11,777 nt of DNA from Spirochaetia bacterium UBA5368 (GCA_002407865.1 DHPI01000012.1:1-11777), one strand, 5' to 3'. Positions 1 through 7,986 are shown, counted from the first letter of the stretch. Program-made: numbers and translations. The notes: a model not told the origin generated them from the letters alone.

Positions 1-777
1 TATGCCGTCTTTGATATATGTTTTTCTCAAATTCTGCGGTATGGCGGTAAGATAGACCTGGCGATACCGTGTTTCGGCCATCGATTTCAGCAGTTCGTAT
101 TTATCTTCATTATCGTAGAGACGGCCAAAGTTCTTATACGCTTCCTCGAACTCGCGAAACGCGAACTGTAAAAGATTGTCGCGGAGAAACTGGATGCCCA
201 GGCCAAGATGGGCTTCGGGATTGCCTTTATCCAGTTCAATAGCTTTCTTATAGTGATGTATGGCTTCAGCGCTATCGCCCGTCGCGTCATAATAGTCGCC
301 ACGGCCCTTATGTATGTACGCATATTGTGAATATTCATCCTGAACTCTTTGTACAACGCGGTCGCCGTTTCTGGCAAAACGTAAATTTCCGTACCCTATA
401 AGCATATAGCCGAATGTCGCGCTTTTAAAAATGCTCTGCACCGACAACCGGGCAATTACAAGGTTTTTATCATTTATCACAAAAAGCTCGTCTCCGTTTT
501 TAATGCCCTCTTTAGAATATAAGCGGACGCCCGCTTTCGACGTATCGGTTTCACTTTTAAACACGTCGGTTTCACCCCTGTCCTCGCGCATTCCGATCGA
601 AATGATTTTACCTTTTATTACCGCCTTCCATCCCTCGATATCCGCATCATGATAGAATACCTTGGTAACCTCACCATGCGGTGAATTATTAAATGACATT
701 TCAGCATGCAGCATGTGCGCGGAAAATATGAAAATGAAAAAAACGGTGACTGACGAAAAAAATGCGGAGAATTTCAT
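1..777 (-). CDS. Secreted TPR-repeat protein (partial, runs off left edge)
   Basis: The frame is open from an ATG at 777 through all 259 codons to the left edge, so the C-terminus is missing. Residues 1-25 form a signal peptide (MKFSAFF start, long Phe/Ile/Val core, ending around HAE). Residues 30-145 are a beta-rich domain without a family I recognise. Residues 151-184 and 185-218 read as two tetratricopeptide repeats (Y-x-K-G-R-G-D-Y-Y, then A-x-H-x-Y-K-K-A-I-E-L-D, then N-P-E-A-H-L-G-L-G). TPRs are protein-protein scaffolds, so an envelope assembly role is plausible but inferred. The ATG directly follows the stop of the LysM peptidase gene (TAAATG), and a GAGG lies about 11 nt upstream inside that gene, so translation is probably coupled. 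The shared operon suggests a joint cell-envelope job. Confidence 0.85.
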   Translation of the reverse strand, partial: MKFSAFFSSVTVFFIFIFSAHMLHAEMSFNNSPHGEVTKVFYHDADIEGWKAVIKGKIISIGMREDRGETDVFKSETDTSKAGVRLYSKEGIKNGDELFVINDKNLVIARLSVQSIFKSATFGYMLIGYGNLRFARNGDRVVQRVQDEYSQYAYIHKGRGDYYDATGDSAEAIHHYKKAIELDKGNPEAHLGLGIQFLRDNLLQFAFREFEEAYKNFGRLYDNEDKYELLKSMAETRYRQVYLTAIPQNLRKTYIKDGI

Positions 778-1881
778 TTATTGTAAAAACCTCATCGGAT
801 TAAGGGGTGTGAGATATTTGCGGATTTCATAATGGAGATGCGCCCCCGTAACGGCGCCGGTCATTCCCGACAATGCGATCATCTGCCCTTTCTCTACCGT
901 ATCTCCTTCGGCAACGGTATTGCTTTTATTATGCGCATATACGGTAATATATCCGTTGTGGTGTTTTATGACAACCATATTTCCATAGCCGTCTTTCCAA
1001 CCGCTGAAAATTACCGTTCCGTCGGCGGACGATTTTACAGGCGTTGCAAGAGGCGCGCTGATGTCAATTCCACAGTGAAATTTTCTTTTCCGTGTAAAAG
1101 GATCAATTCGATTGCCGAACGACGATGTTATTTTTCCGGACAACGGCCATGCGAATGTGCCTTTCATGGCGCGGGCAATATTTGCGGTATCGCGCTGCGC
1201 ACTATTTTTTATTGAACGAACACGCGGCTGTACGGCGTCGGGGAGAAAAAGTTTCTGCCCGGGATGTACATGTTTCCCGATATAATTGTGGGCAACTATC
1301 TTCGCCACAGGGGTATTGTATCGAGCTGAAATAGACGTGATTGTATCGCCCTTTTTTATTACATACTGGATGCCGTTCCTGTGCGGAATAAACAGCATAT
1401 TGCCGGGAGAAAGGCTGTCGGGATCGTCAATATAATTCATTGCAATGATGCTGCGATGATCTGTGCCGTATTTCCTGGAAATCCCCCAGAGATTGTCGCC
1501 TTTTTTAATTTTGTACTTTGTTACATGCCAGCGAATATCCTCTTTCTGCAGTTTTCTCAGCAGATCAGCATTGTAGTCGCCGGTGCGTGCTGTTTTTCGT
1601 GGGGAATTTTCGTTTTTTTTCGATGAAATCTTTTCATAATCGATGATCGCATCGTCAAAATTTTCATCATAGATTATTTTACCGGCATGCAGCTCTTCTT
1701 CGGGGGGCGTGTCCGATTCCATGTCGAGTCCCTGAATAATTATCGCATTTTCAAGAATATCAACGCTTTCGACTTTCTTTTTCGGAGTCGTGCTGTCCGC
1801 GATAATATTGCTGTAAAAAGCGAGGAATACTGCCGCTGTGAACAAAACGAGCGTACCTGCCGTGACGGTTTTCCGATTCAT
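778..1881 (-). CDS. LysM-domain M23 (lysostaphin-like) peptidoglycan metallopeptidase
   Basis: This 367-residue protein has an N-terminal membrane anchor or signal segment (residues 8-26), a charged linker, two LysM peptidoglycan-binding domains (about 121-166 and 171-214, each with the K-K-G-D-x-(L/I) pattern and an N-Y-I turn) and a C-terminal M23 peptidase domain (about 243-362). The zinc site looks intact: H269 and D273 in H-C-G-I-D, then H348-L-H350, with H317 as the further conserved histidine. M23 enzymes cut peptide cross-links in the wall. LysM-M23 proteins can also be NlpD-like division-amidase activators, but those usually lack zinc ligands, so active hydrolysis is more likely here. 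The start lies 3 nt after the hflX stop, has no clear Shine-Dalgarno site, and is probably translationally coupled. Confidence 0.93.
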   Translation of the reverse strand: MNRKTVTAGTLVLFTAAVFLAFYSNIIADSTTPKKKVESVDILENAIIIQGLDMESDTPPEEELHAGKIIYDENFDDAIIDYEKISSKKNENSPRKTARTGDYNADLLRKLQKEDIRWHVTKYKIKKGDNLWGISRKYGTDHRSIIAMNYIDDPDSLSPGNMLFIPHRNGIQYVIKKGDTITSISARYNTPVAKIVAHNYIGKHVHPGQKLFLPDAVQPRVRSIKNSAQRDTANIARAMKGTFAWPLSGKITSSFGNRIDPFTRKRKFHCGIDISAPLATPVKSSADGTVIFSGWKDGYGNMVVIKHHNGYITVYAHNKSNTVAEGDTVEKGQMIALSGMTGAVTGAHLHYEIRKYLTPLNPMRFLQ

Positions 1882-1884
1882 GGT

Positions 1885-3039
1885 TTATATATCGGAAAAA
1901 TGCTCATTCCTCTTTACCACAGGGTGCGATGTTTTGATACGATAAAGGTCGGCGAGCCTGTTTTTAAGATCTGAAATACCATCGCCGGTGCGCGCCGACC
2001 CGACCAGCGCGTCGGGATATTTGTTCTGTACGGCCTCGATCACTTCCGTGAGGCATGTATCTGCTTTATTAAAAAAAAGCACCTGGGGCTTGTCGTGGCA
2101 CTCCAGCGCTTTCAATTCGTGCATCACGGTGCGTATGCTTGTGTCGATATCGTGCGACGAGATATCGATGACATGAATAAGAAAATGAGCGTTGCGTATC
2201 TCTTCCAGCGTTGATTTAAATGATTCTATCAGGTTCGAAGGCAGGTTTGAAATAAATCCAACGGTATCCGTTAAAAGCACCTTCGTTGCCGCATCAAGAT
2301 AGACGATGCGCGTATATGCGTCTAATGTCGCGAAAAGCCTGTCTTCAACGAAGAGATCGTCTTTCGCGAGATAATTGATAAGCGTCGATTTTCCCGCGTT
2401 TGTGTATCCCACCACCGCGCCAAGAAGCTCCCCGGACCTTGATTTTCGCAACAGCTGCCTGTGATTTGAAATGCTCTCCAGCTTGTCGTTGAGTTTCGAA
2501 ATCCGCCGCAGTATGTGCCGGCGGTCGGTTTCCAGCATTTTTTCACCGGGGCCGCGCGTTCCGATGCCTCCCCCGAGCCTTGAAAGAACACCGCCGAGTC
2601 CCTTGAGCCGTGGAAGTATATAGTGCAATTGCGCAAGTTCCACCTGTATCTTCGCTTCGGAACTGCGCGCCCTTCTGGCGAAAATATCGAGTATCACTTC
2701 CGTGCGCCCAACCACGCGGCAGTTGAACAGCGATTCGAGATTGCGTATCTGCGCCGGTCGTATCGTGTTAAGGTCGAAGATGACGAGGCGTATGTTCCTT
2801 TCGTGCAGAATGAGCTTTATTTTTTCGATGTAGCCCCTGCCAATAATATGTGCTGCGTCAATCTGCTGTCGTTTTACGATCATCGAATCTATAACGACGG
2901 CCCCTGCGGTCGCAACAAGCAGCTTCAACTCGTCAAGCGAGTACTCTACCGCTTCACGCGTATCCGTATCGAGTTTTATGCCGATGAGCAACGCCCGTTC
3001 ATCTTCCGATGACGGAATCCTGTTTACCGATGCATCCAT
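1885..3039 (-). CDS. hflX: GTPase HflX (ribosome-splitting/rescue GTPase)
   Basis: HflX binds the 50S subunit and splits stalled or hibernating ribosomes. The 384-residue protein shows the complete family layout. The N-terminal HflX domain carries the signature around residues 156-173 (GGGIGTRGPGEK...LETDRR, where many homologues have ETQ instead of EKM). The GTPase domain has G1 GYTNAGKS at 211-218, G2 around FATLD 236-240, G3 DTVGF 258-262, G4 NKAD 324-327 and G5 SAR 348-350. All nucleotide-binding motifs look intact and length is normal for the shorter HflX class. The ATG at 3039 lies inside the end of the upstream DUF192 gene (41-nt overlap) and lacks a strong Shine-Dalgarno site, so coupling with that gene is likely. 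The LysM peptidase follows after 3 nt. Confidence 0.97.
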   Translation of the reverse strand: MDASVNRIPSSEDERALLIGIKLDTDTREAVEYSLDELKLLVATAGAVVIDSMIVKRQQIDAAHIIGRGYIEKIKLILHERNIRLVIFDLNTIRPAQIRNLESLFNCRVVGRTEVILDIFARRARSSEAKIQVELAQLHYILPRLKGLGGVLSRLGGGIGTRGPGEKMLETDRRHILRRISKLNDKLESISNHRQLLRKSRSGELLGAVVGYTNAGKSTLINYLAKDDLFVEDRLFATLDAYTRIVYLDAATKVLLTDTVGFISNLPSNLIESFKSTLEEIRNAHFLIHVIDISSHDIDTSIRTVMHELKALECHDKPQVLFFNKADTCLTEVIEAVQNKYPDALVGSARTGDGISDLKNRLADLYRIKTSHPVVKRNEHFSDI

Positions 3040-3472
3040 TGAGTAAAATTCTGCATCCTCGTGTGATATTATTTTCAGCGAACCACCCTCTGTTTACTTC
3101 GAGGGCATATTGCGCGGGAAATACCGATGGGTATGTTATCGAAACATCGATGGGCTTCATGTCATATATCTCGCGGATAACGCCATGACTGTCAATATAC
3201 GCAATACTCAGCGGGATATATGTGTTTTTCATCCAGAAATTCTGCATCTGTTCGTACTTGAATACAAACAGCATCCCCGATGACGCCGGCAGGCTTTTTC
3301 TGAACATAAGCCCCCGCGACCTGTCGGCTTCCGTTGCCGCAAGTTCCGCAGAAAGGCTGATCCTCTGGTTCTGATTGTTGAGAATGATCAACGTGCAGCG
3401 CGGCAGCGATATTCCCTCACATGGGACAGCAAGCAGAAGGAGTACGAATGCTATATTTTTAAAATTCGTCAT
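2999..3472 (-). CDS. DUF192 family secreted protein
   Basis: A 157-residue protein with a signal peptide at residues 1-20 (hydrophobic IAFVLLLLAVP core), followed by a single DUF192 domain. Family hallmarks are visible: the T-x-x-x-R-S-R-G-L-M-F-R segment (about 47-58), the S-G-M-L-F-V-F stretch, F-W-M-K-N-T-Y-I-P-L-S-I-A-Y-I-D (about 79-94) and A-x-x-A-L-E-V-N-x-G-W-F. DUF192 proteins are small beta-rich proteins, usually exported and without an established biochemical role, so no function is assigned. The ATG lies inside the end of the preceding barrel-like gene (14-nt overlap, no clear ribosome-binding site), and its own end overlaps hflX by 41 nt. It sits in the middle of a chain of translationally coupled genes. 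Confidence 0.9.
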   Translation of the reverse strand: MTNFKNIAFVLLLLAVPCEGISLPRCTLIILNNQNQRISLSAELAATEADRSRGLMFRKSLPASSGMLFVFKYEQMQNFWMKNTYIPLSIAYIDSHGVIREIYDMKPIDVSITYPSVFPAQYALEVNRGWFAENNITRGCRILLNGCIGKQDSVIGR

Positions 3473-4199
3473 TGTATTCTATGCGTATAATACGGTTTGG
3501 CCGTTCATCGTGTTGAAATAAAACATCGAATTCAACCCCCAGCCTGTTAAGATATGAATACCGTAGTCCCACATTAAACAGCCATTCATCAGAATCTCTG
3601 AAATTATAGTAAATTCTCTCGCTCTCCATTTTAAATATAAAAGAATTACCCAGGGGCACGTCAAGGGAAATAAAATATGAAGAATCTCCCGGCACGTAAT
3701 CGGGTTGCGCGGGAACACGGAAGCCAAAATGGAAATGCTGCTCGTCATTGAATACATAGACGGGTTTTGTTATAACCGCGTACGGCCCGTAAATCATCCT
3801 GTTCATATTGTTTTCAGGATTGTATGTCTTCCCCTCTTCTCCAATATAGAAAGAATCGTATCCAATTGCGAGAGAAATAGGAAACATTTCCCAGCCGTCG
3901 GTAATCTTCAATTTTGCCACGACGCCGGGCACATTCGGCTTTGCCTTGTCCTTCCCTATCGCGTTTTGAATATCCGATGATACGCCAAGATAAAAACTGT
4001 CATGGAGGCCGATAAAGGCTTTTAACTCGACGCCGCCGTTATCGTATCCGAGAAATGATACCTGGTACGTGCCGCGCGCGATGGTGTACGCTGTCGGCGT
4101 ATCAATGACGGTCGTGTTGCGGATGTAATGCTGCGCGGATGCCGCTCCAGAATATAGCGTACCTGCACAAAGAATAAGACAAATGATGTGTTTTTTCAT
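3459..4199 (-). CDS. Secreted, probably outer-membrane beta-barrel protein, unknown family
   Basis: From the ATG at 4199 this is a 246-residue protein with a textbook signal peptide (MKKHIICLILCAGTLYSGAASA, cut before QHY). A longer TTG-initiated form from 4232 is possible, but it would put charged residues ahead of the signal peptide, so I prefer the ATG. The mature part is rich in alternating hydrophobic/aromatic beta strands (for example F-H-F-G-F-R-V, W-L-F-N-V-G-L-R-Y-S-Y, L-G-V-E-F-D-V-L-F) and ends in a charged strand. This resembles a small outer-membrane barrel, but there is no diagnostic motif and I do not recognise a named family. It overlaps the start of the DUF192 gene by 14 nt, so the two are likely expressed together. 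Downstream of rph it is separated by an 89-nt gap. Confidence 0.75.
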   Translation of the reverse strand: MKKHIICLILCAGTLYSGAASAQHYIRNTTVIDTPTAYTIARGTYQVSFLGYDNGGVELKAFIGLHDSFYLGVSSDIQNAIGKDKAKPNVPGVVAKLKITDGWEMFPISLAIGYDSFYIGEEGKTYNPENNMNRMIYGPYAVITKPVYVFNDEQHFHFGFRVPAQPDYVPGDSSYFISLDVPLGNSFIFKMESERIYYNFRDSDEWLFNVGLRYSYLNRLGVEFDVLFQHDERPNRIIRIEYNDEF

Positions 4200-4288
4200 A
4201 GCGATCAGGCGAGGTCCAATTTTAATATGCAAGCCACAGTACCTATATCGGGATTTTACGCGCGGGATTTAACACTGTTGTAACGAAA

Positions 4289-5008
4289 TTATTTCTCGAA
4301 GACGCTGTTTTGCGTGGATATGATCTCGGTAATGCCCTTCTGTGCCAGAAACAGCATCCTGTCCATCTGTTCGCGCGTGAATGGATGCTGTTCGCCAGTG
4401 CCCTGTATCTCGACCAGATTGAATTCGCCGTCCATAACGACGTTCATGTCCACGGACGCCGTTGAATCTTCGAGATAGTCGAGGTCGAGCAGCAGAATGC
4501 CGTTCACATATCCGGCGGAGATGGCGGCAACCTCCGAACGGATGGGATTTTGCGCAAGCGAACCATCGTGCAGCAGCTTTTCAATCGCCAGCCTGAGAGC
4601 GATGAATCCGCCATTAATGGACGCGGTGCGTGTTCCGCCGTCGGCTTGCAGCACGTCGCAGTCTATGGCGATGCAATAATCGCTCATCCGCGAGAGATCG
4701 ACAACACTTCGTAGCGACCTGCCAATCAGGCGCTGGATTTCAACGGCGCGCCCATCCTGCCTGCCGATTCGACGCTCGGTTCGCGGGTTTGTGGAATACG
4801 GCAGCATGGTATATTCAGCGGTTATCCAGCCGATGCCGCGCAATTTCGCGTGATCCGGCACGTTAGTCGATACGCTTGCGGCGCAGATCACCCTCGTACC
4901 GCCCATCTGAAACAAAACCGACCCGTCCGATTCGGGGCAAAAATCGCGCACTATCTGAATCGGCCGTATCTGGTCATCTGAACGTTCTTTCCTGCTCAAA
5001 CTCTTCAT
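4289..5008 (-). CDS. rph: Ribonuclease PH (tRNA 3'-end phosphorolytic exonuclease)
   Basis: RNase PH trims tRNA precursors by phosphorolysis, releasing nucleoside diphosphates, and acts as a ring hexamer. The 239-residue length matches the family (about 238-245). Diagnostic motifs are present: the R-x-x-x-Q-I-R-P start, G-x-T-x-V-I-C-A-A-S-V near 37-46, G-W-I-T-A-E-Y-x-M-L-P (60-70), G-R-x-x-E-I-Q-R-L-I-G-R-S-L-R (86-100, including the phosphate-site R87), D-C-D-V-L-Q-A-D-G-G-T-R-T (116-128, phosphate loop) and V-D-M-N-V-V near the C-terminus. It looks intact and functional. The ATG lies 35 nt inside the 3' end of the upstream PorV-like barrel gene, so translational coupling is likely. Confidence 0.97.
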   Translation of the reverse strand: MKSLSRKERSDDQIRPIQIVRDFCPESDGSVLFQMGGTRVICAASVSTNVPDHAKLRGIGWITAEYTMLPYSTNPRTERRIGRQDGRAVEIQRLIGRSLRSVVDLSRMSDYCIAIDCDVLQADGGTRTASINGGFIALRLAIEKLLHDGSLAQNPIRSEVAAISAGYVNGILLLDLDYLEDSTASVDMNVVMDGEFNLVEIQGTGEQHPFTREQMDRMLFLAQKGITEIISTQNSVFEK

Positions 5009-6191
5009 TTTTCTTTTTCAATTCCCTTAGATATTCAAGATCTTTTATCTTCTGCGATACGTTCTTATGGTATGGATTGTATTCCATACATGTTTTAAAC
5101 GCCTCTATCGCGGCGTCAATATCGTTTGCAATATAATATTTAATCGCCCGCTGGTAATATACTTCGGCCTTCAACTGGTCTTCAACCGTGATGACCTTCG
5201 GTATCAGCCTGAACGTAACGGTGAAAGAATATACCGGCCCGAATATGCCAGAATCCATATATGATGTGTCAATCGTAAAACCGACGTTTTTTATCGCGTA
5301 ATTGAATCCCAGGCCGAATGAATATTTTCCCGAATCGTTAAACCTGTATCCGCCTCGGAAAGAAAGGATATTGTAATAATTGAATTCAGCGCCAGCGTTG
5401 ATTCTCAGGCTTTCATCGAATCCATATGTAAAATCGTATAAATCCGTGGCGTCGATCATATACTGCATTGCGTCGACATTGATGCCAAGCCATTTTGTCG
5501 GGGAATACGACGTGCCGAAACGAAGCATCCGGGGAAGGGAGTCGTTTTTGGCCTTTGTGCCAATATTCTGCACCGACATCCCGAGTGAAAAGTTTCGTAT
5601 CGGCGCGTCGAACGGGGAGTACATGTACAACCGTTTCAGTATGCCGAAATCTATAGCCGCGGAATGGACAGAGAGCGTATCGATCTTCTGGTATATGTAT
5701 TTTATCGATCCTCCTATCTCCATGAATCCGAGCGACTGGCCGTATGCCGTGGTAAAACTTGTGTTGTAAAAATACACCTTCCCCGTTGTATTGCCGTCGA
5801 TATCAATCCTGTCGAACGGGGGCACCCAGAATACCGACGTGGAAAAACCAAAAAAGCCGTGATACACCGGCATCGCAAAACTGATGTTTTCAAAGCGGGA
5901 GTCGAGTATAAGCTCTTGATGCATCAGCGACAGTTCGGGATATTTCAGCGTTCCAAGCCCCGCGGGATTGTAATAGATCGCGTTGATGTCATCGGTCGCG
6001 GCGGTGAACGCCTCGCCCATGCCGAGAGGACGGCTTCCCACGCCGATCTCGAGAAAATCAGCGCCGGACGTTCCAGCTGAACCGGCGCCATACACTGTGC
6101 CCGCGCTGATGCACGCAAAAAATATGATAAAGGCGGCAACTTGCACCCTTGTCGTATGTTGAAACATGCGATTCATTTTGGCAGTATCCAT
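4974..6191 (-). CDS. UPF0164/PorV-like outer-membrane beta-barrel protein with C-terminal TPR
   Basis: A 405-residue exported protein. A signal peptide spans roughly residues 15-35 (V-A-A-F-I-I-F-F-A-C core, ending near VYGA). The next segment carries the family hallmark G-S-R-P-L-G-M-G-E-A-F-T-A-A-x-D-D and Y-Y-N-P-A-G-L (52-78), shared by PorV/PorQ and UPF0164 (FadL-like fold) proteins. Repeated amphipathic strands run to about 330. Residues 338-375 form a TPR-like helix pair (Y-Y-Q-R-A-I-K-Y-Y, D-A-A-I-E-A-F-K, Y-N-P-Y-H), followed by a lysine/glutamate-rich helix. UPF0164 barrels are typical of spirochaetes; TPR-tailed versions presumably recruit periplasmic partners (inference). The start could also be the ATG at 6176 or 6167, as no Shine-Dalgarno site decides. 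The 3' end overlaps rph by 35 nt. Confidence 0.88.
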   Translation of the reverse strand: MDTAKMNRMFQHTTRVQVAAFIIFFACISAGTVYGAGSAGTSGADFLEIGVGSRPLGMGEAFTAATDDINAIYYNPAGLGTLKYPELSLMHQELILDSRFENISFAMPVYHGFFGFSTSVFWVPPFDRIDIDGNTTGKVYFYNTSFTTAYGQSLGFMEIGGSIKYIYQKIDTLSVHSAAIDFGILKRLYMYSPFDAPIRNFSLGMSVQNIGTKAKNDSLPRMLRFGTSYSPTKWLGINVDAMQYMIDATDLYDFTYGFDESLRINAGAEFNYYNILSFRGGYRFNDSGKYSFGLGFNYAIKNVGFTIDTSYMDSGIFGPVYSFTVTFRLIPKVITVEDQLKAEVYYQRAIKYYIANDIDAAIEAFKTCMEYNPYHKNVSQKIKDLEYLRELKKKNEEFEQERTFR

Positions 6192-6248
6192 GGATTCTTA
6201 CTAATCCAGTTATGTACTGGTTGAATACCGACAGTGTGCAAACAAATA

Positions 6249-7460
6249 TCAGAACAGGGCCGATTTGATAAATTCATGAAACCCCGTTTTTTTGGAATTG
6301 TCGTACTCAGAGAGAGCAAGCACGGCGCCGCAGGCGCGATTGTAGTCATCGCCAAGTGAGCGCAACTTCCCGGCTTCCGCGGCGTCGGTGAATACAATCA
6401 CCCTGTTTTTTTCAATACGAAATATAACCGCCGAGGGCGAAAGTTTTGACGCAAGCGCCGCGATGAAGTACGAAAAAAGAAAGCCCCTTTCTCGTGTCTG
6501 CTCATACCGGCATGAGATGACGCAACATCGTCCGGAATCCGATCTCATGCCTTGATTGTGAAAGTATTCCAGCGATTCATACGCATGTGCGACGCCGTCC
6601 GTTTTTACCTTTTCGATATCCAGCCACCGCAGCCTCGAATAAATATAAAATGGCAGCGCCAGGGTCTCCATCATTGAAAGCGTAATGCCGGCGGGACTGA
6701 GCGCCTCCCCTCTTTCTTTCAGCCTGATGACAAGTACCGGTGATAAATCCGTTTCGCTTTCTTCTGGAACAGGGCAACGCGCAGGGATATTGCCGATTAC
6801 GCGGATGTATACGTTTTTCAATGAATTCAGATACAACGAATCCGTCGATTGGCCCGCAAACGCTGAAAAACGTTTTCGCATCGCGCTATCCGCCTGGAGC
6901 ATGGCGGGCGTGAGGATTACACCGTCGGCGCCGGCTCTAATTGCCGCATACAGCGTATCGTTCGCGGTAATAACGAGGTTGTACATATCGATCTCGTGGA
7001 TGTGGTTTACAACCGGGAGGAAGCATTTTTTTTCGAGGCTGTACGGCATAAGGGCGTACGATTGCAGCCCCAGGCGCTCCATTTCATGATGAATCTGCGT
7101 AATAACGGTTTCATCGTTCCACTCGGAAGGCGTTGTATTTACGTCCGTGTCCGGGTTGATTTCGGCCAGCCCCGCAAGATTTGCCGCGCGGTAAAACAGC
7201 ACATGAAAGAAGCGTACAAGATCGTCGTCCGAAAGCGTTTCAAGGTCGATATCGCCCATGTCAGGGCCGGCTTCATGGCCTGTCACTTTTTCAACAAGAT
7301 CGCGAAGCTCGTCTGTGAATGTTTTTTCTCTCGACCGTATGCTTTCGGGCGGAACCGGCTGCTGGTTTTCTGTTGCGTCCGTATGCCCGCCGGCATCGAA
7401 ACCGTCCGAGAGCGGGTCAGCGGTATCAACATTGTTGCTATCAATAATATCCCCGGTCAT
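6249..7460 (-). CDS. Hypothetical 403-aa cytoplasmic protein
   Basis: I do not recognise a family. The N-terminal 45 residues are acidic and low in hydrophobicity (D/N/T-rich), probably disordered. Residues 48-105 are helical and acidic (E-L-R-D-L-V-E-K, D-D-D-L-V-R-F-F-H-V-L-F-Y-R-A-A-N-L-A). The remaining 300 residues are a mixed alpha/beta region. It includes a C-terminal part (R-C-C-V-I-S-C-R-Y, then F-S-Y-F-I-A-A-L-A-S-K-L, S-A-V-I-F-R-I-E-K-N-R-V-I-V-F-T) with the alternation of a GAF- or GGDEF-like sensory fold, though no catalytic motif is visible. There is no signal peptide or membrane segment. The ATG at 7460 has a good Shine-Dalgarno site (AGGGTG, 5 nt away), so the start is well supported. 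It is the first gene of the leftward cluster, 57 nt before the PorV-like barrel. Confidence 0.8.
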   Translation of the reverse strand: MTGDIIDSNNVDTADPLSDGFDAGGHTDATENQQPVPPESIRSREKTFTDELRDLVEKVTGHEAGPDMGDIDLETLSDDDLVRFFHVLFYRAANLAGLAEINPDTDVNTTPSEWNDETVITQIHHEMERLGLQSYALMPYSLEKKCFLPVVNHIHEIDMYNLVITANDTLYAAIRAGADGVILTPAMLQADSAMRKRFSAFAGQSTDSLYLNSLKNVYIRVIGNIPARCPVPEESETDLSPVLVIRLKERGEALSPAGITLSMMETLALPFYIYSRLRWLDIEKVKTDGVAHAYESLEYFHNQGMRSDSGRCCVISCRYEQTRERGFLFSYFIAALASKLSPSAVIFRIEKNRVIVFTDAAEAGKLRSLGDDYNRACGAVLALSEYDNSKKTGFHEFIKSALF

Positions 7461-7465
7461 TGTAT

Positions 7466-7471
7466 CACCCT
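7466..7471 (-). promoter_or_regulatory. Ribosome binding site for the 403-aa gene
   Basis: On the minus strand AGGGTG sits 5 nt before the ATG at 7460. It is one of the few clear Shine-Dalgarno sites in the leftward cluster and fixes the start of the first gene. Confidence 0.7.
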
Positions 7472-7572
7472 GGATTGTATAGTATCGTTATGATCATTAT
7501 CGGCGCTTTGCCGCTTGGCCATTGAAGCGAATCAGTGCTTTATATATTTCCAGTTATCGTGTTTCCGGATTT

Positions 7573-7587
7573 CACGTATTTTACGTG
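7573..7587. repeat. Perfect inverted repeat CACGTA-TTT-TACGTG
   Basis: Six-base arms separated by three T residues form a palindrome about 110 nt upstream of the leftward operon start. There is no following T-run on either strand that would make it a terminator. It could be an operator for a dimeric regulator, but a chance palindrome in AT-rich DNA is also possible. Confidence 0.35.
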
Positions 7588-7841
7588 TAACTGCTTTCAG
7601 TTTTATCATTTTAAAAATATTTGCAAGATAAAATTGTTCAACGATATTTTATTTATTCAGTATTCAGCAATAATGCCGCGTTCAATACCATGCGTAATTA
7701 TCTTGGCATCAGGTGTTGTACGCTATTCGAATAAAACCATATCCAGAACGGCACCATATCGCTATATAAAACAAATGAACACGCTTGGTCGTGTGTTTTT
7801 GAGAAATATTGGAAATCTTTGCTAAAAAGTGATAAAAATAA

Positions 7842-7870
7842 TTGACACAATACGGCGGTATCTGTATGTA
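7842..7870 (+). promoter_or_regulatory. Sigma-70-type promoter for tRNA-Asn
   Basis: A perfect -35 box TTGACA (7842-7847) is followed after exactly 17 nt by the -10 box TATGTA (7865-7870). The predicted transcription start is near 7877, about 12 nt before the mature tRNA 5' end, which suits a short 5' leader removed by RNase P. Confidence 0.75.
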
Positions 7871-7888
7871 GATTACGTTCATTCACAT

Positions 7889-7961
7889 TCCCCTGTAGCT
7901 CAGTCGGTAGAGCAAGTGGCTGTTAACCACTGGGTCGCAAGTTCGAGTCTTGCCGGGGGAG
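7889..7961 (+). tRNA. tRNA-Asn (anticodon GTT)
   Basis: A 73-nt cloverleaf can be drawn by hand. The acceptor stem TCCCCTG pairs with CGGGGGA (one T-G wobble). The D arm is GCTC/GAGC with loop AGTCGGTA. The anticodon stem is AGTGG/CCACT with loop CTGTTAA (anticodon GTT at 7922-7924). The variable loop is GGGTC, the T arm GCAAG/CTTGC with loop TTCGAGT, and the discriminator is G. The 3' CCA is not encoded (CAC follows). It has its own promoter and a terminator 26 nt downstream, so it is a single-gene unit. Its last 15 nt plus 5 nt of flank are repeated at 9087-9106, marking it as a probable integration site. Confidence 0.97.
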
Positions 7962-7966
7962 CACAA
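7947..7966 (+). repeat. Direct repeat copy 1 (tRNA-Asn 3' end, candidate attachment site)
   Basis: The 20-nt GTCTTGCCGGGGGAGCACAA covers the last 15 nt of the tRNA-Asn gene and 5 nt beyond it. The identical sequence occurs at 9087-9106. Duplication of a tRNA 3' end is the usual scar of site-specific integration at a tRNA, where this copy completes the functional gene. Confidence 0.8.
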
Positions 7967-7986
7967 CAAGACGCTTTTCGAACGGA

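Larger units (their letters stand above)
7461..7841. other. AT-rich intergenic region between the leftward operon and tRNA-Asn
   Basis: About 380 nt without a credible gene. The plus-strand frame here is a run of Phe, Ile, Tyr and Cys codons with no ribosome-binding site, which looks like chance in AT-rich DNA. It must contain the promoter for the leftward operon, but I see only weak -10 candidates (for example TATACA or GATAAT on the minus strand) without good -35 partners. It holds one perfect inverted repeat (7573-7587) and a weaker one (10-bp arms with one mismatch, about 7598-7607 and 7627-7636). Confidence 0.6.

Noticed and set aside
4249..4270. Short direct repeat CGGGATTT twice in the gap after rph
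   Set aside because: Eight-base repeats 14 nt apart are weak, and no hairpin with a T-run or promoter spacing goes with them.
6206..6220. Inverted repeat CCAGT-TATGT-ACTGG between the 403-aa gene and the barrel gene
   Set aside because: The arms are only five bases and no T-run follows on the minus strand, so it is not a convincing terminator or operator.
7535..7825. Plus-strand 96-codon frame in the AT-rich gap
   Set aside because: There is no ribosome-binding site and the composition is that of AT-rich noncoding DNA (Phe, Ile, Tyr, Cys).
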